Assembly (NCBI RefSeq): GCF_030676415.1
Contig: NZ_JAUUTW010000008.1
Coordinates: forward strand, 62,001 to 126,000
Reading direction: 5' to 3'
DNA: 64,000 nt
DNA from: Peribacillus frigoritolerans
GTDB lineage: Bacteria > Bacillota > Bacilli > Bacillales > DSM-1321
Both the position numbers and the translations under genes were made by a program. Every line of letters begins with the position of its first letter. Position 1 is the first letter of the stretch. Under the pieces are notes generated by a model, which was not told where the DNA came from, did no database searches, and worked only from the letters and a program-made list of their open reading frames with translations. Below, piece after piece: positions 10,550 to 20,118 of this stretch.

Positions 10550-10699
10550 GGCCGCAAATGTATCGAAATATCTCCATGTAGCACATTCTTAAAAGGGGTA
10601 ATTTATTTTGAAATAATACAATATTAGCTTTTATTGTATTAGAATGTGTTAAACCTTATTTTTTGAAAGCGTTTTTATTTTATTAGAATAAAAATTTCC

Positions 10700-10728
10700 T
10701 TACATTATCAGAAAATTCATGTTATTAT
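10700..10728 (+). promoter_or_regulatory. SigA-type promoter of the IIC-like permease
   Basis: TTACAT and TATTAT separated by 17 bases, 128 bases upstream of the start codon. A partial catabolite element, TGAAAGCGTTTTTA at 10664-10677, lies just upstream but breaks consensus near its end. The rest of the 380-base gap is AT-rich with no gene. Confidence 0.6.
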
Positions 10729-10855
10729 ACGAGCAGACATTATATTATAGGTAGCGCTGCGATATACTTTATAGGCCTTTTAAATGAAGCCATTTATTTT
10801 TTTTCGATTTTTAGAAATTTGATTATTCTGATAATTAATAAGGAGTGGAGATAAA

Positions 10856-11878
10856 GTGAGCAGGAAAGAATACATCAGCGATCGAATGTACAAGGCATCA
10901 ACAGGGATAGCAAACGCTGTTTTGGTTACATTAGGGATCGGGTTATTGTTTGAATCCATAGGGGGATATTTAGGTTGGGAGGTCTTCCTGGCAATAGGCG
11001 GTGCCGCAAAGGTCTTGCTAGCACCAGCTTTAGGAGCAGGTATCGCATATCAGCTAGGAGGAAATTCATTAATTATCTTTAGCGCCATGGCTTCAAGTGC
11101 TGTTGGAGGTGCTGCCATTCACAGAACTGCTGAGGGTGCCTTCACGATTGTTACGGGTCAGCCACTAAGTGCTGTCTTGGCAGCGGTAATTGCAACATAT
11201 ATAGGTAAGCGCCTAATCGGCAAAACGAAGTTGGACATCATGGCCATCCCAATGGGAGCAGTTCTTGTCGGTGGAGTTTCGGGATATGGCCTGGCTCTTG
11301 TCACCACTCCGCTCCTAACATGGATAAGCAGTCAAACCACCGCTGCGGTCGAGGGTTCTCCCTTAATCGGTTCCATGGTCATAGCCTTGGTATGGAGCAT
11401 TTTATTGATGACACCGGCGTCTTCCGCTGCACTGGCTATCGCCCTGCAATTAGATCCCGTTTCCAGTGCTGCAGCTCTAATCGGATGTACCGTTCAGTTT
11501 GTGGGGTTCACTGTCATGTCTTATAAAGATAATGATATGGGCGGGTTCCTGGCACAGATGGTCGTTACGCCAAAAGTGCAATTTCCTAACTTGATCAAAA
11601 AACCATTATATGTAATTCCGCCTTTTGTGGCGGCAATCATCTGTGCGCCTATCGCTACCTTGGCATTCGATTTTCAAGTGCCGTATGAGCTTGGAGGTAT
11701 GGGGTTGAGTTCAATGATTGCCCCGATTGCCATCATAACTGGTCAGGGGTTGTACACGTTCTTGGTTTATGTGGCAGTGGGTATGGTATTGCCAGCTGTG
11801 ATCACACTTGCCTTACATCGGGTATTGAAGATGATGGGTAAAGTTAAGCCAGGCGATCTTCATTTGGAAGTTTCATAA
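10856..11878 (+). CDS. PTS EIIC-like membrane permease
   Basis: 340 aa with about nine to ten hydrophobic helices rich in Gly and Ala, matching the PTS_EIIC_2 type of stand-alone IIC proteins. No IIA or IIB domain or neighbour is visible, so it may not work as a complete phosphotransferase and its substrate is unknown. GTG start behind AAGGAGTGGAG. Monocistronic: its own promoter upstream and a terminator after. Confidence 0.8.
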   Translation: MSRKEYISDRMYKASTGIANAVLVTLGIGLLFESIGGYLGWEVFLAIGGAAKVLLAPALGAGIAYQLGGNSLIIFSAMASSAVGGAAIHRTAEGAFTIVTGQPLSAVLAAVIATYIGKRLIGKTKLDIMAIPMGAVLVGGVSGYGLALVTTPLLTWISSQTTAAVEGSPLIGSMVIALVWSILLMTPASSAALAIALQLDPVSSAAALIGCTVQFVGFTVMSYKDNDMGGFLAQMVVTPKVQFPNLIKKPLYVIPPFVAAIICAPIATLAFDFQVPYELGGMGLSSMIAPIAIITGQGLYTFLVYVAVGMVLPAVITLALHRVLKMMGKVKPGDLHLEVS

Positions 11879-11892
11879 TCAAAGTTTTCGGA

Positions 11893-11929
11893 AACCAGCC
11901 TGGTTAAGGAACCGGGCTGGTTTTTATTT
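11893..11929 (+). terminator. Terminator
   Basis: AACCAGCCTGGTT/AACCGGGCTGGTT stem with a 4-base loop and T-rich tail, after the IIC-like gene. Confidence 0.92.
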
Positions 11930-11986
11930 ATAAAGGGATTAGGGTAAAATGGGGAGGAAAGCATTTGCATAGATAGGATGATATAT

Positions 11987-13186
11987 ATGGGAAAAGAAAT
12001 AGATATAAAAGTGAAAGCTAAGTTCGTAAGTAAAATCGGCAAGGGTTTCCCCTTGATTGTTAAAGAATCGATAGCCAACCTTAATGACCTTAAGGAAGAG
12101 GGGGCCTTGGTGCGTTTGGTGGATGAAAACAACCGCTTTCTGGCAAAAGGATATTATGGTAAACAGAACAAGGGCTATGGCTGGGTATTGACCCGAAGAG
12201 AAAATGAAAAGATCGATCAATCCTTCTTTAACGGCAAAATCCAGGCAGCATATGAATCCCGAAAGTCTTTTTTTGAAGATGGGGAGACTACAGCTTTCCG
12301 CTTGTTTAATGGGGAAGGTGATGGAATTGGCGGTTTAATCATTGATCATTATGATGGCCACTATGTCATTAGCTGGTATAGCAAAGGGATATATTCCTTT
12401 AAAGACTACATCATTAAGGCCTTGCAGGAGTCGGTCGAGGTCAAATCGATTTATCAGAAGAAACGCTTTGATACAAAGGGGCAGTATGTGGATGAAGACG
12501 ATTTTGTCATGGGTGAACAGCCGGCATTTCCGCTTCTTGTCAAGGAGAATGGAGTCCATTTCGCTGTTTATCTGAATGATGGGGCAATGGTCGGTGTCTT
12601 CCTTGATCAACGCGATGTCAGAAGGAAAATCCGGGATGAATACGCAAAAGGGAAAACGGTGTTGAATATGTTCTCCTATACGGGGGCATTCTCGGTATTT
12701 GCCGCTTTAGGCGGTGCTGTTAAAACAACGAGTGTCGACTTGGCGAATCGCAGTTTACCAAAGACGATCGAGCAGTTCAGTGTGAATGGAATAGATCCTG
12801 AAGCTCACAATATCGTAGTGATGGATGTTTTTAAGTATTTTAAATATGCAGTGAAGAAGGCTTTGAAATTTGAAATGGTCATCCTTGATCCGCCCAGCTT
12901 TGCCAAATCGAAGAAGTTTACTTTCAGTGCAGGAAAAGACTATACGAATCTATTGAAGGATACCATTTCCATTACGGAAGACAATGGGGTCATTATCGCC
13001 TCAACTAATTGCAGTACGTTCGACATGAAAAAATTCAAGAACTTCATTGATGTTGCCTTCAAGGAAATGAATGGAAAATATGAGATCGTGGAACAATTCT
13101 CATTGCCGGCTGATTTTAAAACAATTCCGGAATATAAGGAAGGGAATTATTTAAAAGTAGTCTTCATTAAGAAAATTAAAGGATAA
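11987..13186 (+). CDS. Class I rRNA large-subunit methyltransferase (RlmI/RlmK-like, YwbD)
   Basis: SAM-dependent RNA methyltransferase, about 399 aa. An N-terminal PUA-like RNA-binding domain (residues 1-80) precedes the catalytic Rossmann domain with VLNMFSYTGAFSVFAALGGA (SAM site) and the catalytic motif DPPSFAKSK, typical of 5-methylcytosine rRNA enzymes related to E. coli RlmI and B. subtilis YwbD. The ATG at 11987 follows AGGATG with good spacing; ATG at 11978 is possible but too close to it. Which rRNA base is modified cannot be read from sequence. Stands alone, with its own terminator. Confidence 0.88.
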   Translation: MGKEIDIKVKAKFVSKIGKGFPLIVKESIANLNDLKEEGALVRLVDENNRFLAKGYYGKQNKGYGWVLTRRENEKIDQSFFNGKIQAAYESRKSFFEDGETTAFRLFNGEGDGIGGLIIDHYDGHYVISWYSKGIYSFKDYIIKALQESVEVKSIYQKKRFDTKGQYVDEDDFVMGEQPAFPLLVKENGVHFAVYLNDGAMVGVFLDQRDVRRKIRDEYAKGKTVLNMFSYTGAFSVFAALGGAVKTTSVDLANRSLPKTIEQFSVNGIDPEAHNIVVMDVFKYFKYAVKKALKFEMVILDPPSFAKSKKFTFSAGKDYTNLLKDTISITEDNGVIIASTNCSTFDMKKFKNFIDVAFKEMNGKYEIVEQFSLPADFKTIPEYKEGNYLKVVFIKKIKG

Positions 13187-13189
13187 ATA

Positions 13190-13230
13190 AAGGCGTTCAC
13201 AGTTCAAGCAGAGCTGTGAATGCCTTTTTT
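13190..13230 (+). terminator. Terminator
   Basis: AAGGCGTTCACAG/CTGTGAATGCCTT, 13 bp with one G-U pair, 11-base loop, then T6; follows the methyltransferase gene. Confidence 0.93.
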
Positions 13231-13271
13231 ATAATGAAAATGTTTCATGTGAAACGATTGGACATTCAGAT

Positions 13272-13943
13272 TCACTGGATAGGCCGTTCACTTTTCAAAC
13301 CTTTCGATAAATGAAAAGAAGGTTTCATGCGAATGCTGTTAGCGATGCAAAACTGGGCTGCATAGTAGGTAAGCATGATCAGTGGACCAGAAAAGGCAAC
13401 ATCATCGATGAATTTGTTCCAAGATAAAATGGAGTCGGAAATCACGAACAGGACCCCGCCGATGATTGCGGCGGCATTTCCGGTCATAAATGCCGCCCAG
13501 CCCATGATGGAGATGACCGTTACATAACAGACTACAGGGGTGATGAGGTTATATTCACCTTTTTCAATTAAAGAATGTACAATTTCACGGCCAATCCAAG
13601 TGGAGTAAATGCTAATCGGAAGAATCGTCGCAAATCGAAGCCATGAAAAGGTCCAAAGTCTTAAGAATGCCGAAATATAAAAAAGGTGGCCGATCAAGAA
13701 GCCCGAAAGCCCGATGACGAACCAGATTAACAAACCATCTCCAAGCATACCAAAGAATAAACCAAGAAGTATTAAGGATTGGTAACGATCCCGTCTTCCC
13801 ACATTTGTGCAGGCGTAGAGCAAAATTAATAACATGGGGATGACCTTGAATATGATTTTAATGACTAAAGGCTCTTCCGGTATAAAAAAAATATATAATA
13901 GTCCCGTGATAAGGATAGCAGCAGGTAAGCATTTCATTAACAT
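13272..13943 (-). CDS. YhhN/lysoplasmalogenase-family membrane protein
   Basis: 223 aa, seven or eight hydrophobic helices. The segments FGMLGDGLLIW (about 64-74) and VISDSILSW (about 168-176) carry the conserved acidic residues of the YhhN family; TMEM86B, an animal member, hydrolyses the vinyl-ether bond of lysoplasmalogens. Bacterial substrates are uncertain. Start ATG at 13943 or 13937, both behind GGAGGGAATTGA. No operon partner. Confidence 0.82.
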   Translation of the reverse strand: MLMKCLPAAILITGLLYIFFIPEEPLVIKIIFKVIPMLLILLYACTNVGRRDRYQSLILLGLFFGMLGDGLLIWFVIGLSGFLIGHLFYISAFLRLWTFSWLRFATILPISIYSTWIGREIVHSLIEKGEYNLITPVVCYVTVISIMGWAAFMTGNAAAIIGGVLFVISDSILSWNKFIDDVAFSGPLIMLTYYAAQFCIANSIRMKPSFHLSKGLKSERPIQ

Positions 13944-14032
13944 TCAATTCCCTCCTTCAATCTTTAATTCCATGTAAGGGGAAGGAACACCTTGTCAATT
14001 AAAGAACTATTTGAAAGAAAGTCGTGAAAATG

Positions 14033-14065
14033 AAAAAACTGGCTCCTGTTTAACCAGGAGCCAGT
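14033..14065 (-). terminator. Terminator of the dicarboxylate symporter
   Basis: On the minus strand ACTGGCTCCTGG/CAGGAGCCAGT with a short loop, followed by T6; 11 bases after the symporter stop. Confidence 0.92.
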
Positions 14066-14075
14066 CAGTTAAGAA

Positions 14076-15344
14076 TCATACGGCTGAGTTTTCTTTAACG
14101 AAAGCTTGTTTTAACCAGTTTTTCCCCTCAACAAGCCTTGTGACAAGCATGGCACAAACCGTGTTTCCTGTTGAGTTAAGCAGTGTAGCGGGAGCATCGA
14201 TGATCGTTGATATAACGGCAATGATAGGCAGGACTTCAACAGGGAAGCCGAATACACTAAGAATCAACATTTCCCCAATCATGCCGCCTCCAGGAATGGC
14301 ACCCATAACAGCTCCAACCAAAAAGGCAACAGCAAGTATACTTAAAATGCTTGAAATGCTTGTCATATCCTTTCCAAATAAGCTGAATAGGAAAACGATT
14401 TTCAATATACCGCCGAATACCGAACCATCTTTATGGGTGTTGGCCCCGAGTGGGATGACAGTCTCCGCTATATCCTTAGGCACGCCCATTTTCTTGACTG
14501 ATTCCAGATTGACAGGAATGGATGCGGCACTGGAACAAGTTGCGATAGCTGTAATGGATGGGGTCAGGGCATTTTTCCAAAATACTTTAACTCCATTTTT
14601 CCCGCCTGCGATAAAGGCATACAAAGTGAAGAAGCCGAAATAATAAATCAAGGCCAAGACTAGATAAAGAATGAAAGTGCGAGCATAGCCTTCTAAAATC
14701 TGCGGCCCAAGCTGCCCGATAATCGCCGCAAAATAAGCACCAAGTCCAATTGGAGCATAGTACATGACGATTTTGACGACCTTCATCATGACAGCTGTAC
14801 CCGCTGTCAAAAAATCAGTAATCGGTCTTGCTTTCTCACCGACCAGTGCAGTGGAAAGTCCGATTAATACTGAGAAAACGATAAGCTGAAGCATATTGCT
14901 TCTGGAGAACAATTCTGGAAAGTCGGACACGGTTACTGTGTTGACCAGTTGACTGAAGAAAGAAACTTCTTCGATGGTCTCTTCAGAGGAACTGTTTTCC
15001 ATCAGTTCTTTAATGGCTGTCGTATCTGTGCCTTCCAAGGGATTGACGATGGTTGTCCCAATAAATCCAATGACGGCGGCTAACGCGGCTGTTGTCAGGA
15101 AAACGAGAACGATACTTCCCATGATTTTTCCGAGACGCTTCATTCCGCTCATATTGGCAATCGCTGAAGCAATGCTGAAAAATACCAATGGCACGATGAT
15201 CGTAAACATCAGATTTAAGAATAAGTCCCCTAGCGGCTGTATGACCGAGGTTTTCTCCCCGAAAACCACGCCAGCTATCCCACCGATAATAATGGCAGTG
15301 AGCAGTATTAAAGAGGATTGATAGTTTTTGATAAAGTTCTTCAT
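14076..15344 (-). CDS. Dicarboxylate/amino acid:cation symporter
   Basis: 422 aa membrane transporter of the DAACS (glutamate/aspartate/dicarboxylate) family, taking up an acidic or neutral amino acid or C4-dicarboxylate with Na+ or H+. About eight helices plus two re-entrant loops; the serine-rich re-entrant loop is seen as ATCSSAASIPV, and LGANTHKDGSVFGG and NSTGNTVCAM stand at the transport-core positions. The substrate is not readable. ATG start behind AAAGGACGGA. Monocistronic with its own terminator. Confidence 0.88.
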   Translation of the reverse strand: MKNFIKNYQSSLILLTAIIIGGIAGVVFGEKTSVIQPLGDLFLNLMFTIIVPLVFFSIASAIANMSGMKRLGKIMGSIVLVFLTTAALAAVIGFIGTTIVNPLEGTDTTAIKELMENSSSEETIEEVSFFSQLVNTVTVSDFPELFSRSNMLQLIVFSVLIGLSTALVGEKARPITDFLTAGTAVMMKVVKIVMYYAPIGLGAYFAAIIGQLGPQILEGYARTFILYLVLALIYYFGFFTLYAFIAGGKNGVKVFWKNALTPSITAIATCSSAASIPVNLESVKKMGVPKDIAETVIPLGANTHKDGSVFGGILKIVFLFSLFGKDMTSISSILSILAVAFLVGAVMGAIPGGGMIGEMLILSVFGFPVEVLPIIAVISTIIDAPATLLNSTGNTVCAMLVTRLVEGKNWLKQAFVKENSAV

Positions 15345-15510
15345 TAAAATTCCGTCCTTTCAGGATGAAGATATCAATAAAAATATACTTCATTATCAAC
15401 TCTAAAATGAGGTATGACAATATTTATTTATAGGAAGGAATGTTAGAAGAAAAAATGCAATAAATAATAATAGGGAAGGGGTTGTGAAGATATCGTGAAG
15501 GAGGGGTAGA

Positions 15511-16317
15511 ATGGCATTTGTTGAGGTGGAAGAAGGCGTTCGGTTGTTTTATGAAGAAAAGGGCCAAGGGAGACCGATTATTTTTATCCATGGTGTGTGG
15601 ATGAGCAGCCGGTTCTTTAGAAGGCAGCTTCCATACTTTTCAGAAAAATATAGAACGATCTTACTTGATTTAAGAAGCCATGGCCAGTCAAATCATGTAC
15701 ATTACGGAAACACGGTCTCCGTTTATGCAAAAGATCTTCATGCATTCATAGGTGAACTTGGATTAAGGGATGTCATACTTGTAGGTTGGTCGATGGGGGC
15801 ATTTGTCGTCTGGGATTATCTTAAGCAATTCGGCGAGGGAAATATTCATTCAACTGTGATTGTGGATGAATTGGCCTCTGATTTTAAGTGGCCCGATTTT
15901 AATATCGGTGCATTTGATATGGACACGTTGATAGCCTTCATGACTGAAATTCAAACGAATCGTGCCCCATTTTTGGAAAGCTTCCTTGCTTCCATGTTCA
16001 ACAATGAATTATCTTCAGAGGATGCAAGTTGGATGCTTGGGGAAGTGACCAAAATGCCGGAGTCCATTGCTAGCAGTATTCTATTTGACCAATCGATTGT
16101 GGACTATCGTGAATTCTTGCCAGCAATCAATATTCCGACACTTCTCTGTTTTGGAAGGCATGAAAAAGTCATTCCTGTAGCTGCAGGGGAACATTTGCAT
16201 AAAAACATTCCGAATTCCCAACTAGTAATCTTTGAAGATAGTTGTCATTGTCCATTTATGGAAGAAAGCGATTTGTTTAACGAAACAGTGGATTGCTTTA
16301 TTCAAAAGGGAGTATAA
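15511..16317 (+). CDS. Alpha/beta hydrolase
   Basis: 268 aa, single alpha/beta-hydrolase domain without signal peptide, so cytoplasmic. Oxyanion segment IFIHGVW near 25-30, nucleophile elbow GWSMG with Ser94, probable catalytic His246 in SCHCPFMEES, and an acid near 220. The whole catalytic set is intact. Such enzymes are esterases, peroxidases or C-C hydrolases; the substrate is unknown. Start ATG behind GAAGGAGGGG. Confidence 0.87.
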   Translation: MAFVEVEEGVRLFYEEKGQGRPIIFIHGVWMSSRFFRRQLPYFSEKYRTILLDLRSHGQSNHVHYGNTVSVYAKDLHAFIGELGLRDVILVGWSMGAFVVWDYLKQFGEGNIHSTVIVDELASDFKWPDFNIGAFDMDTLIAFMTEIQTNRAPFLESFLASMFNNELSSEDASWMLGEVTKMPESIASSILFDQSIVDYREFLPAINIPTLLCFGRHEKVIPVAAGEHLHKNIPNSQLVIFEDSCHCPFMEESDLFNETVDCFIQKGV

Positions 16318-16333
16318 GTCGTACAGGATATGA

Positions 16334-16374
16334 AAAAGGGGATGCAGGGTTCGTACCCTCATTCCCTTTCTTTT
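16334..16374 (+). terminator. Terminator-like hairpin
   Basis: AAAGGGGATGCAGGGT/ACCCTCATTCCCTTT with mismatches, then CTTTT; follows the hydrolase gene. Confidence 0.65.
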
Positions 16375-16608
16375 GATGCCTCACTTATAATTGAATTTTT
16401 CTACTGACTAAACGGTTTCGGCAAGAAATAAAGGGAATACTGGTACTAAGGAAGTCAGTAGTGCAGGTAAATGGAATCGATAAATTAAATAGGTAATATT
16501 TTTATATCCTTTTCACAGGAATTGGGCTATTATGAGGTGGATTTAAATTGGTAGGATCGTTATCTGTTATTGAGAGAAACTCATGCAGAAAGTGATGGAG
16601 AGGATAAA

Positions 16609-17364
16609 ATGGATGATCGTTTACCATACAATGAAATTATAGATGTATGTTTACTTGCGGGAAAAATCATGCTTCAGAACGGAGCGGAAACATCAAGGGT
16701 GGAAGATACGATGGGTAGAATCGCTGCAGCGTTTGGGTGCGGTGAATCACACAGTTTTTCGACCCCTACTGGAATTATTTTTTCGCTGGATGGTATGCAC
16801 CCAGCTTCAAAATTAATTCGAGTTTCCCAACGATCTACAGATTTACATAAGGTGACGCTGGTTAACAGTATATCCCGAAGCATTTCCAGCAAGGAAATGA
16901 CACCGGAGGAAGCATATTTACGGTTAAAACAAATCGAAAAGGCCGGGATGGGGTATCCCATGTGGGTACAGGTCTTTGCTGCCTTTATAGCGAGCGGCTG
17001 CTTTTTAATCATGTTCCAAGGACAGTGGAATGATTTCATCTGGTCCTGTATAGCTGGAGGAATGGGATTCTCTTGCCTTCTTTATTTGCACTGGTTACTG
17101 GAAGTTCGTTTTTTTGCTGAATTCATCGCCTCTTTAGTCGTAGGTTTAGTAGCTATGTTCTTTGTCCAGATTGGAGTTGGAAGTCATTTGGACACGATAA
17201 TCATTGGAGCGGTGATGCCGCTTGTGCCAGGGCTGCTAATTACGAATGCTGCCAGGGATTTAATTGCTGGACATTTGGTTTCGGGTCTATCCAAGGGTGC
17301 GGATGCAGGTTTGACTGCTTTAGCCATTGGGGCAGGAATATCGGCTGCGTTTGTTTTCTTATGA
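16609..17364 (+). CDS. Threonine/serine exporter, large subunit (ThrE N-terminal half)
   Basis: 251 aa, ThrE/DUF1212 type. A cytosolic N-terminal region with GAETSRVEDTM and TPTGIIFSLD precedes five hydrophobic helices (about 125-251). In C. glutamicum ThrE the two halves are one protein; here they are split, as in E. coli YjjP/YjjB. The ATG at 16609 follows GGAGAGG; a TTG at 16570 would add 13 residues without a better ribosome site. The partner starts 15 bases after this stop. Confidence 0.85.
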   Translation: MDDRLPYNEIIDVCLLAGKIMLQNGAETSRVEDTMGRIAAAFGCGESHSFSTPTGIIFSLDGMHPASKLIRVSQRSTDLHKVTLVNSISRSISSKEMTPEEAYLRLKQIEKAGMGYPMWVQVFAAFIASGCFLIMFQGQWNDFIWSCIAGGMGFSCLLYLHWLLEVRFFAEFIASLVVGLVAMFFVQIGVGSHLDTIIIGAVMPLVPGLLITNAARDLIAGHLVSGLSKGADAGLTALAIGAGISAAFVFL

Positions 17365-17379
17365 TTTAGGGGAGGAAGA

Positions 17380-17829
17380 ATGATGATTGCACATCTTATT
17401 ACAAGTTTCATTGCCTCAGCCGCCTTTGGAGTCATCTTCAATGTACCAAAAAATTCATTATTTCAATGTGGTTTCGTAGGGATGTTGGGGTGGATCTTAT
17501 ACTTTTTTCTGGTTGAAAATGAGGTAAACAGCATCATTGCAACATTAGCGGCTGCATTTATCGTAGCGGTTATCAGCCAGTATTTTGCCAAAAGGTATAA
17601 AACGCCGATCACGATTTTCAATGTATCGGGAATCATCCCCCTCGTGCCTGGAGGTTTGTCGTATGATGCGATGAAGCATTTTGTCGGAAACGATTTTTAT
17701 GTCGCCGTTCAATTGGCCGCCAAGGTCTTCATGCTGGCTGGTGCCATTGCGATGGGGCTGATCTTTGCAGAAGTCATGAACCAGTTAGTAAATAAATACA
17801 ATAGAAGGAAGGTAAGATTGAGAAGTTAG
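17380..17829 (+). CDS. Threonine/serine exporter, small subunit (ThrE C-terminal half, DUF3815)
   Basis: 149 aa with four or five membrane helices; the family segment FNVSGIIPLVPGG near 80-95 is present. Expected to form the exporter with the preceding gene, from which it is 15 bases apart with GGGGAGGAAG as ribosome binding site. Start ATG 17380 or 17383. Followed by a terminator shared with the convergent symporter gene. Confidence 0.85.
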   Translation: MMIAHLITSFIASAAFGVIFNVPKNSLFQCGFVGMLGWILYFFLVENEVNSIIATLAAAFIVAVISQYFAKRYKTPITIFNVSGIIPLVPGGLSYDAMKHFVGNDFYVAVQLAAKVFMLAGAIAMGLIFAEVMNQLVNKYNRRKVRLRS

Positions 17830-17870
17830 CGGGATTATTTTCAATCTTCCTGATATCTATGTTTCTAAAT

Positions 17871-17916
17871 AAAGAGAAAGGAGAGCAGGCCGAACCCTGA
17901 TCTCCTTTCTCTTTTT
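17871..17916. terminator. Bidirectional terminator
   Basis: AAAGAGAAAGGAGA/TCTCCTTTCTCTTT perfect 14-bp stem, T-rich on both strands, between the ThrE pair and the convergent acetate symporter. Confidence 0.9.
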
Positions 17917-17943
17917 ATATTTTAAAATGATAATGAATCCAGC

Positions 17944-19482
17944 TTATATGGGATCTTTCATTCCAGTGTTAGCAGTAACCAAAATTTCGTCGAATTTTTT
18001 GGCATCAGCTTTCTTGCTTGACAGAAGCGTTCCGACGATGGCTGCGATAAAACCAATTGGGATGGATACGATGCCTGGATTGGCAAGCGGGAATATTGGT
18101 TCCCCAACGAATATTGCCGCTCCCTCTACCGGTGACCAGACATTGGGACTTAGGAAAACAAGCAATAAAGAACTGACCAGTCCAACTATCATGCCCGTGA
18201 CAGCCCCAGCTGTGTTAAAACGTTTCCAGAATACCGTGAAAACAATGATGGGCAGATTGGCACTGGCAGCAACGGCAAAGGCAAGTGAAACAAGGAAGGC
18301 AACATTCATGTTTTGGGCAAATAAGGCAAGGATGATGGAGAGGACGGATACTCCGATGGATGCCCAACGAGCTGCAACGACTTGTTCTTTGTCAGTGGCC
18401 TGACCTTTACGGATGATGTGGCCATAAAAGTCATGGGCAAAAGCAGAAGCTGCCGATAGAACGAGACCTGCTACAACGGCTAAAATGGTAGCGAAAGCAA
18501 CTGCAGAGACAAAGGCGAACAGGAAGTCACCTCCAATGGCTTCTGCAAGCAGAGGAGCGGCCATATTGCCGGCAGCATTCGCGGCTATGATTTTATCGTA
18601 CCCAACAAAAGCTGCCGCTCCAAATCCGAGGAAAATGGTCATTATATAAAAGATGCCAATGATCCAAGTGGCATATACAACGGACTTTCGGGCCGTGATG
18701 GCGTCTTTCACCGTAAAGAAACGGATGAGAATGTGAGGAAGTCCAGCTGTACCGAGTACAAGCGCTAAATTAAGGGATAAAGTATCCAAAGGATCCTTGA
18801 ATTTGTTACCGGGGTTAAGGAAATCCCCACCCAAAGGAGTGGCTGTTTTCATCTGCTTGAACATCTCGATCACGCTAAAGTCGAATTTCGCCAATACGAT
18901 GATGGAGATGATGAATGTACCTGCCATCAATAAAATGGCTTTTACGATTTGGACCCAACTGGTGGCTGTCATACCGCCGAATACGACGTAGACGGTCATT
19001 AAAATACCTACAATGATGACGGAGTATAGATAATCAATTCCAAGTAAGAGTTTTATAAGGGCACCTGCACCGACTAATTGGGCAATCATGTAAAAGGTTG
19101 AAATGGAAATGGTGTTAAGGGCAGCGACCCCGCGCACTTTCTTTTCATTAAAACGGGCAGCGATCATGTCCGCCAGTGTATACTTACCAAGGTTACGGAG
19201 CGGTTCGGCCACGATATAAAGAACGACCAGATAAGCAACCAGAAAACCTATGCTATAGAAAAAGCCATCAAATCCAGAGAGTGCGACCATGCCGGCTATC
19301 CCCAAAAAAGAGGCGGCAGACATATAATCACCCGCAATGGCCCAGCCATTCTGCCAGCCAGTCAGGCTGCTGTCCGCGGTATAAAAGTCCGCGGTCGTTT
19401 TGGTGCGCCGTGAAGCAAAATAGGTAATGACCAATGTTAACCCGACAATCATTAGAAATAATATAAAAGCAAGTATATTCAT
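17944..19482 (-). CDS. Cation/acetate symporter (ActP/YwcA-like)
   Basis: 512 aa sodium:solute symporter with about 13 helices. Segments TADFYTADSSLTGWQNGWAI and AGDYMSAASFLGIAG near the N-terminus and PHILIRFFTVKD in the middle are characteristic of ActP-type acetate permeases (E. coli ActP, B. subtilis YwcA). The ATG at 19482, behind AAGGTGAA, gives the normal N-terminus; the frame extends 15 codons further into the preceding gene without reason. It follows the DUF485 gene by 13 bases, the usual pairing. Confidence 0.9.
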   Translation of the reverse strand: MNILAFILFLMIVGLTLVITYFASRRTKTTADFYTADSSLTGWQNGWAIAGDYMSAASFLGIAGMVALSGFDGFFYSIGFLVAYLVVLYIVAEPLRNLGKYTLADMIAARFNEKKVRGVAALNTISISTFYMIAQLVGAGALIKLLLGIDYLYSVIIVGILMTVYVVFGGMTATSWVQIVKAILLMAGTFIISIIVLAKFDFSVIEMFKQMKTATPLGGDFLNPGNKFKDPLDTLSLNLALVLGTAGLPHILIRFFTVKDAITARKSVVYATWIIGIFYIMTIFLGFGAAAFVGYDKIIAANAAGNMAAPLLAEAIGGDFLFAFVSAVAFATILAVVAGLVLSAASAFAHDFYGHIIRKGQATDKEQVVAARWASIGVSVLSIILALFAQNMNVAFLVSLAFAVAASANLPIIVFTVFWKRFNTAGAVTGMIVGLVSSLLLVFLSPNVWSPVEGAAIFVGEPIFPLANPGIVSIPIGFIAAIVGTLLSSKKADAKKFDEILVTANTGMKDPI

Positions 19483-19495
19483 GGTAAATTCACCT

Positions 19496-19834
19496 TTATC
19501 CTTTCGCTTCTTTAACGATTTTTTCAACTAATTGGTCAAATTTTGCAGCTTTTTTGGAATAGAGGATGCATAAGGTCCAGGTCATGACAAATTGAGCGAA
19601 GGCAAAAACCCAGGCCCAACTGATTGCCCCGAAAGCATAGGAGTTAAGAACTTTAGAATAGGAAGTTAGTATGGGTAAGGTGAAATAAAAGACCATGAAA
19701 AAGATGGATAGTGGGACGATGAAATTGCGTTTTTTCCTTAGGAGTTCTTGAAATGATTGTGATTGGACAATCTTGGTGTAGTCCGTGGAAGCGCTTACCT
19801 TGGTTTCCTTAGCGATTGAATCGTTTGATGCCAA
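19496..19834 (-). CDS. DUF485 membrane protein (YwcB-like)
   Basis: 112 aa, two transmembrane helices (about 40-62 and 74-96) in a DUF485 protein, the small partner regularly encoded before ActP-type acetate symporters. TTG start behind GAAGGGGG. It probably assists or modulates the symporter, but its role is not established. Its own promoter lies 64 bases upstream. Confidence 0.9.
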   Translation of the reverse strand: MASNDSIAKETKVSASTDYTKIVQSQSFQELLRKKRNFIVPLSIFFMVFYFTLPILTSYSKVLNSYAFGAISWAWVFAFAQFVMTWTLCILYSKKAAKFDQLVEKIVKEAKG

Positions 19835-19897
19835 GTTGGTTCCCCCTTCAATACTATTAGTTTGGTTTTCATTACCAATTTTTCTGATAACAGTATC

Positions 19898-19926
19898 AGT
19901 ATATATTTTTCAGAATATATTGTAAA
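19898..19926 (-). promoter_or_regulatory. SigA-type promoter of the acetate symporter pair
   Basis: On the minus strand TTTACA (19921-19926) and TATACT (19898-19903) are 17 bases apart, upstream of the DUF485 gene. Confidence 0.65.
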
Positions 19927-20054
19927 TTTAAAAACTTAAAATAAAACTTTTTTTGTTCGACATAGTGTTAATTATTTAAAGAGAGAGAAATGGGTGAAAA
20001 GCAAAAGTAAAGGGAGACATCAACGAACGACTATGAAATCAAAACCGACGACCA

Positions 20055-20086
20055 TTAAGGAAAAGTTAAGCTTCTTTCACGATACT
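20055..20086 (+). promoter_or_regulatory. Putative response-regulator operator and promoter for the efflux operon
   Basis: TTAAGGAAAAGTTAAG (20055-20070) is a direct repeat of TTAAG with an 11-base step, one helix turn, as bound by OmpR/PhoP-family dimers. Ten bases later comes GATACT (20081-20086) as the -10. No good separate -35 is visible; the repeat covers that position. The same arrangement recurs at 24984-25015. Confidence 0.7.
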
Positions 20087-20118
20087 GGTTTCAACGAAGG
20101 AAATCTGAAAGGAGAAAA

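Noticed and set aside
10664-10677. cre-like TGAAAGCGTTTTTA upstream of the IIC-like permease
   Set aside because: Breaks the CcpA consensus at the conserved C near its end and the gene's substrate is unknown; mentioned only as weak.
14011-14643. Long plus-strand frame opposite the dicarboxylate symporter
   Set aside because: Shadow of a membrane protein gene in another frame; no ribosome site, and the real gene has complete family motifs.
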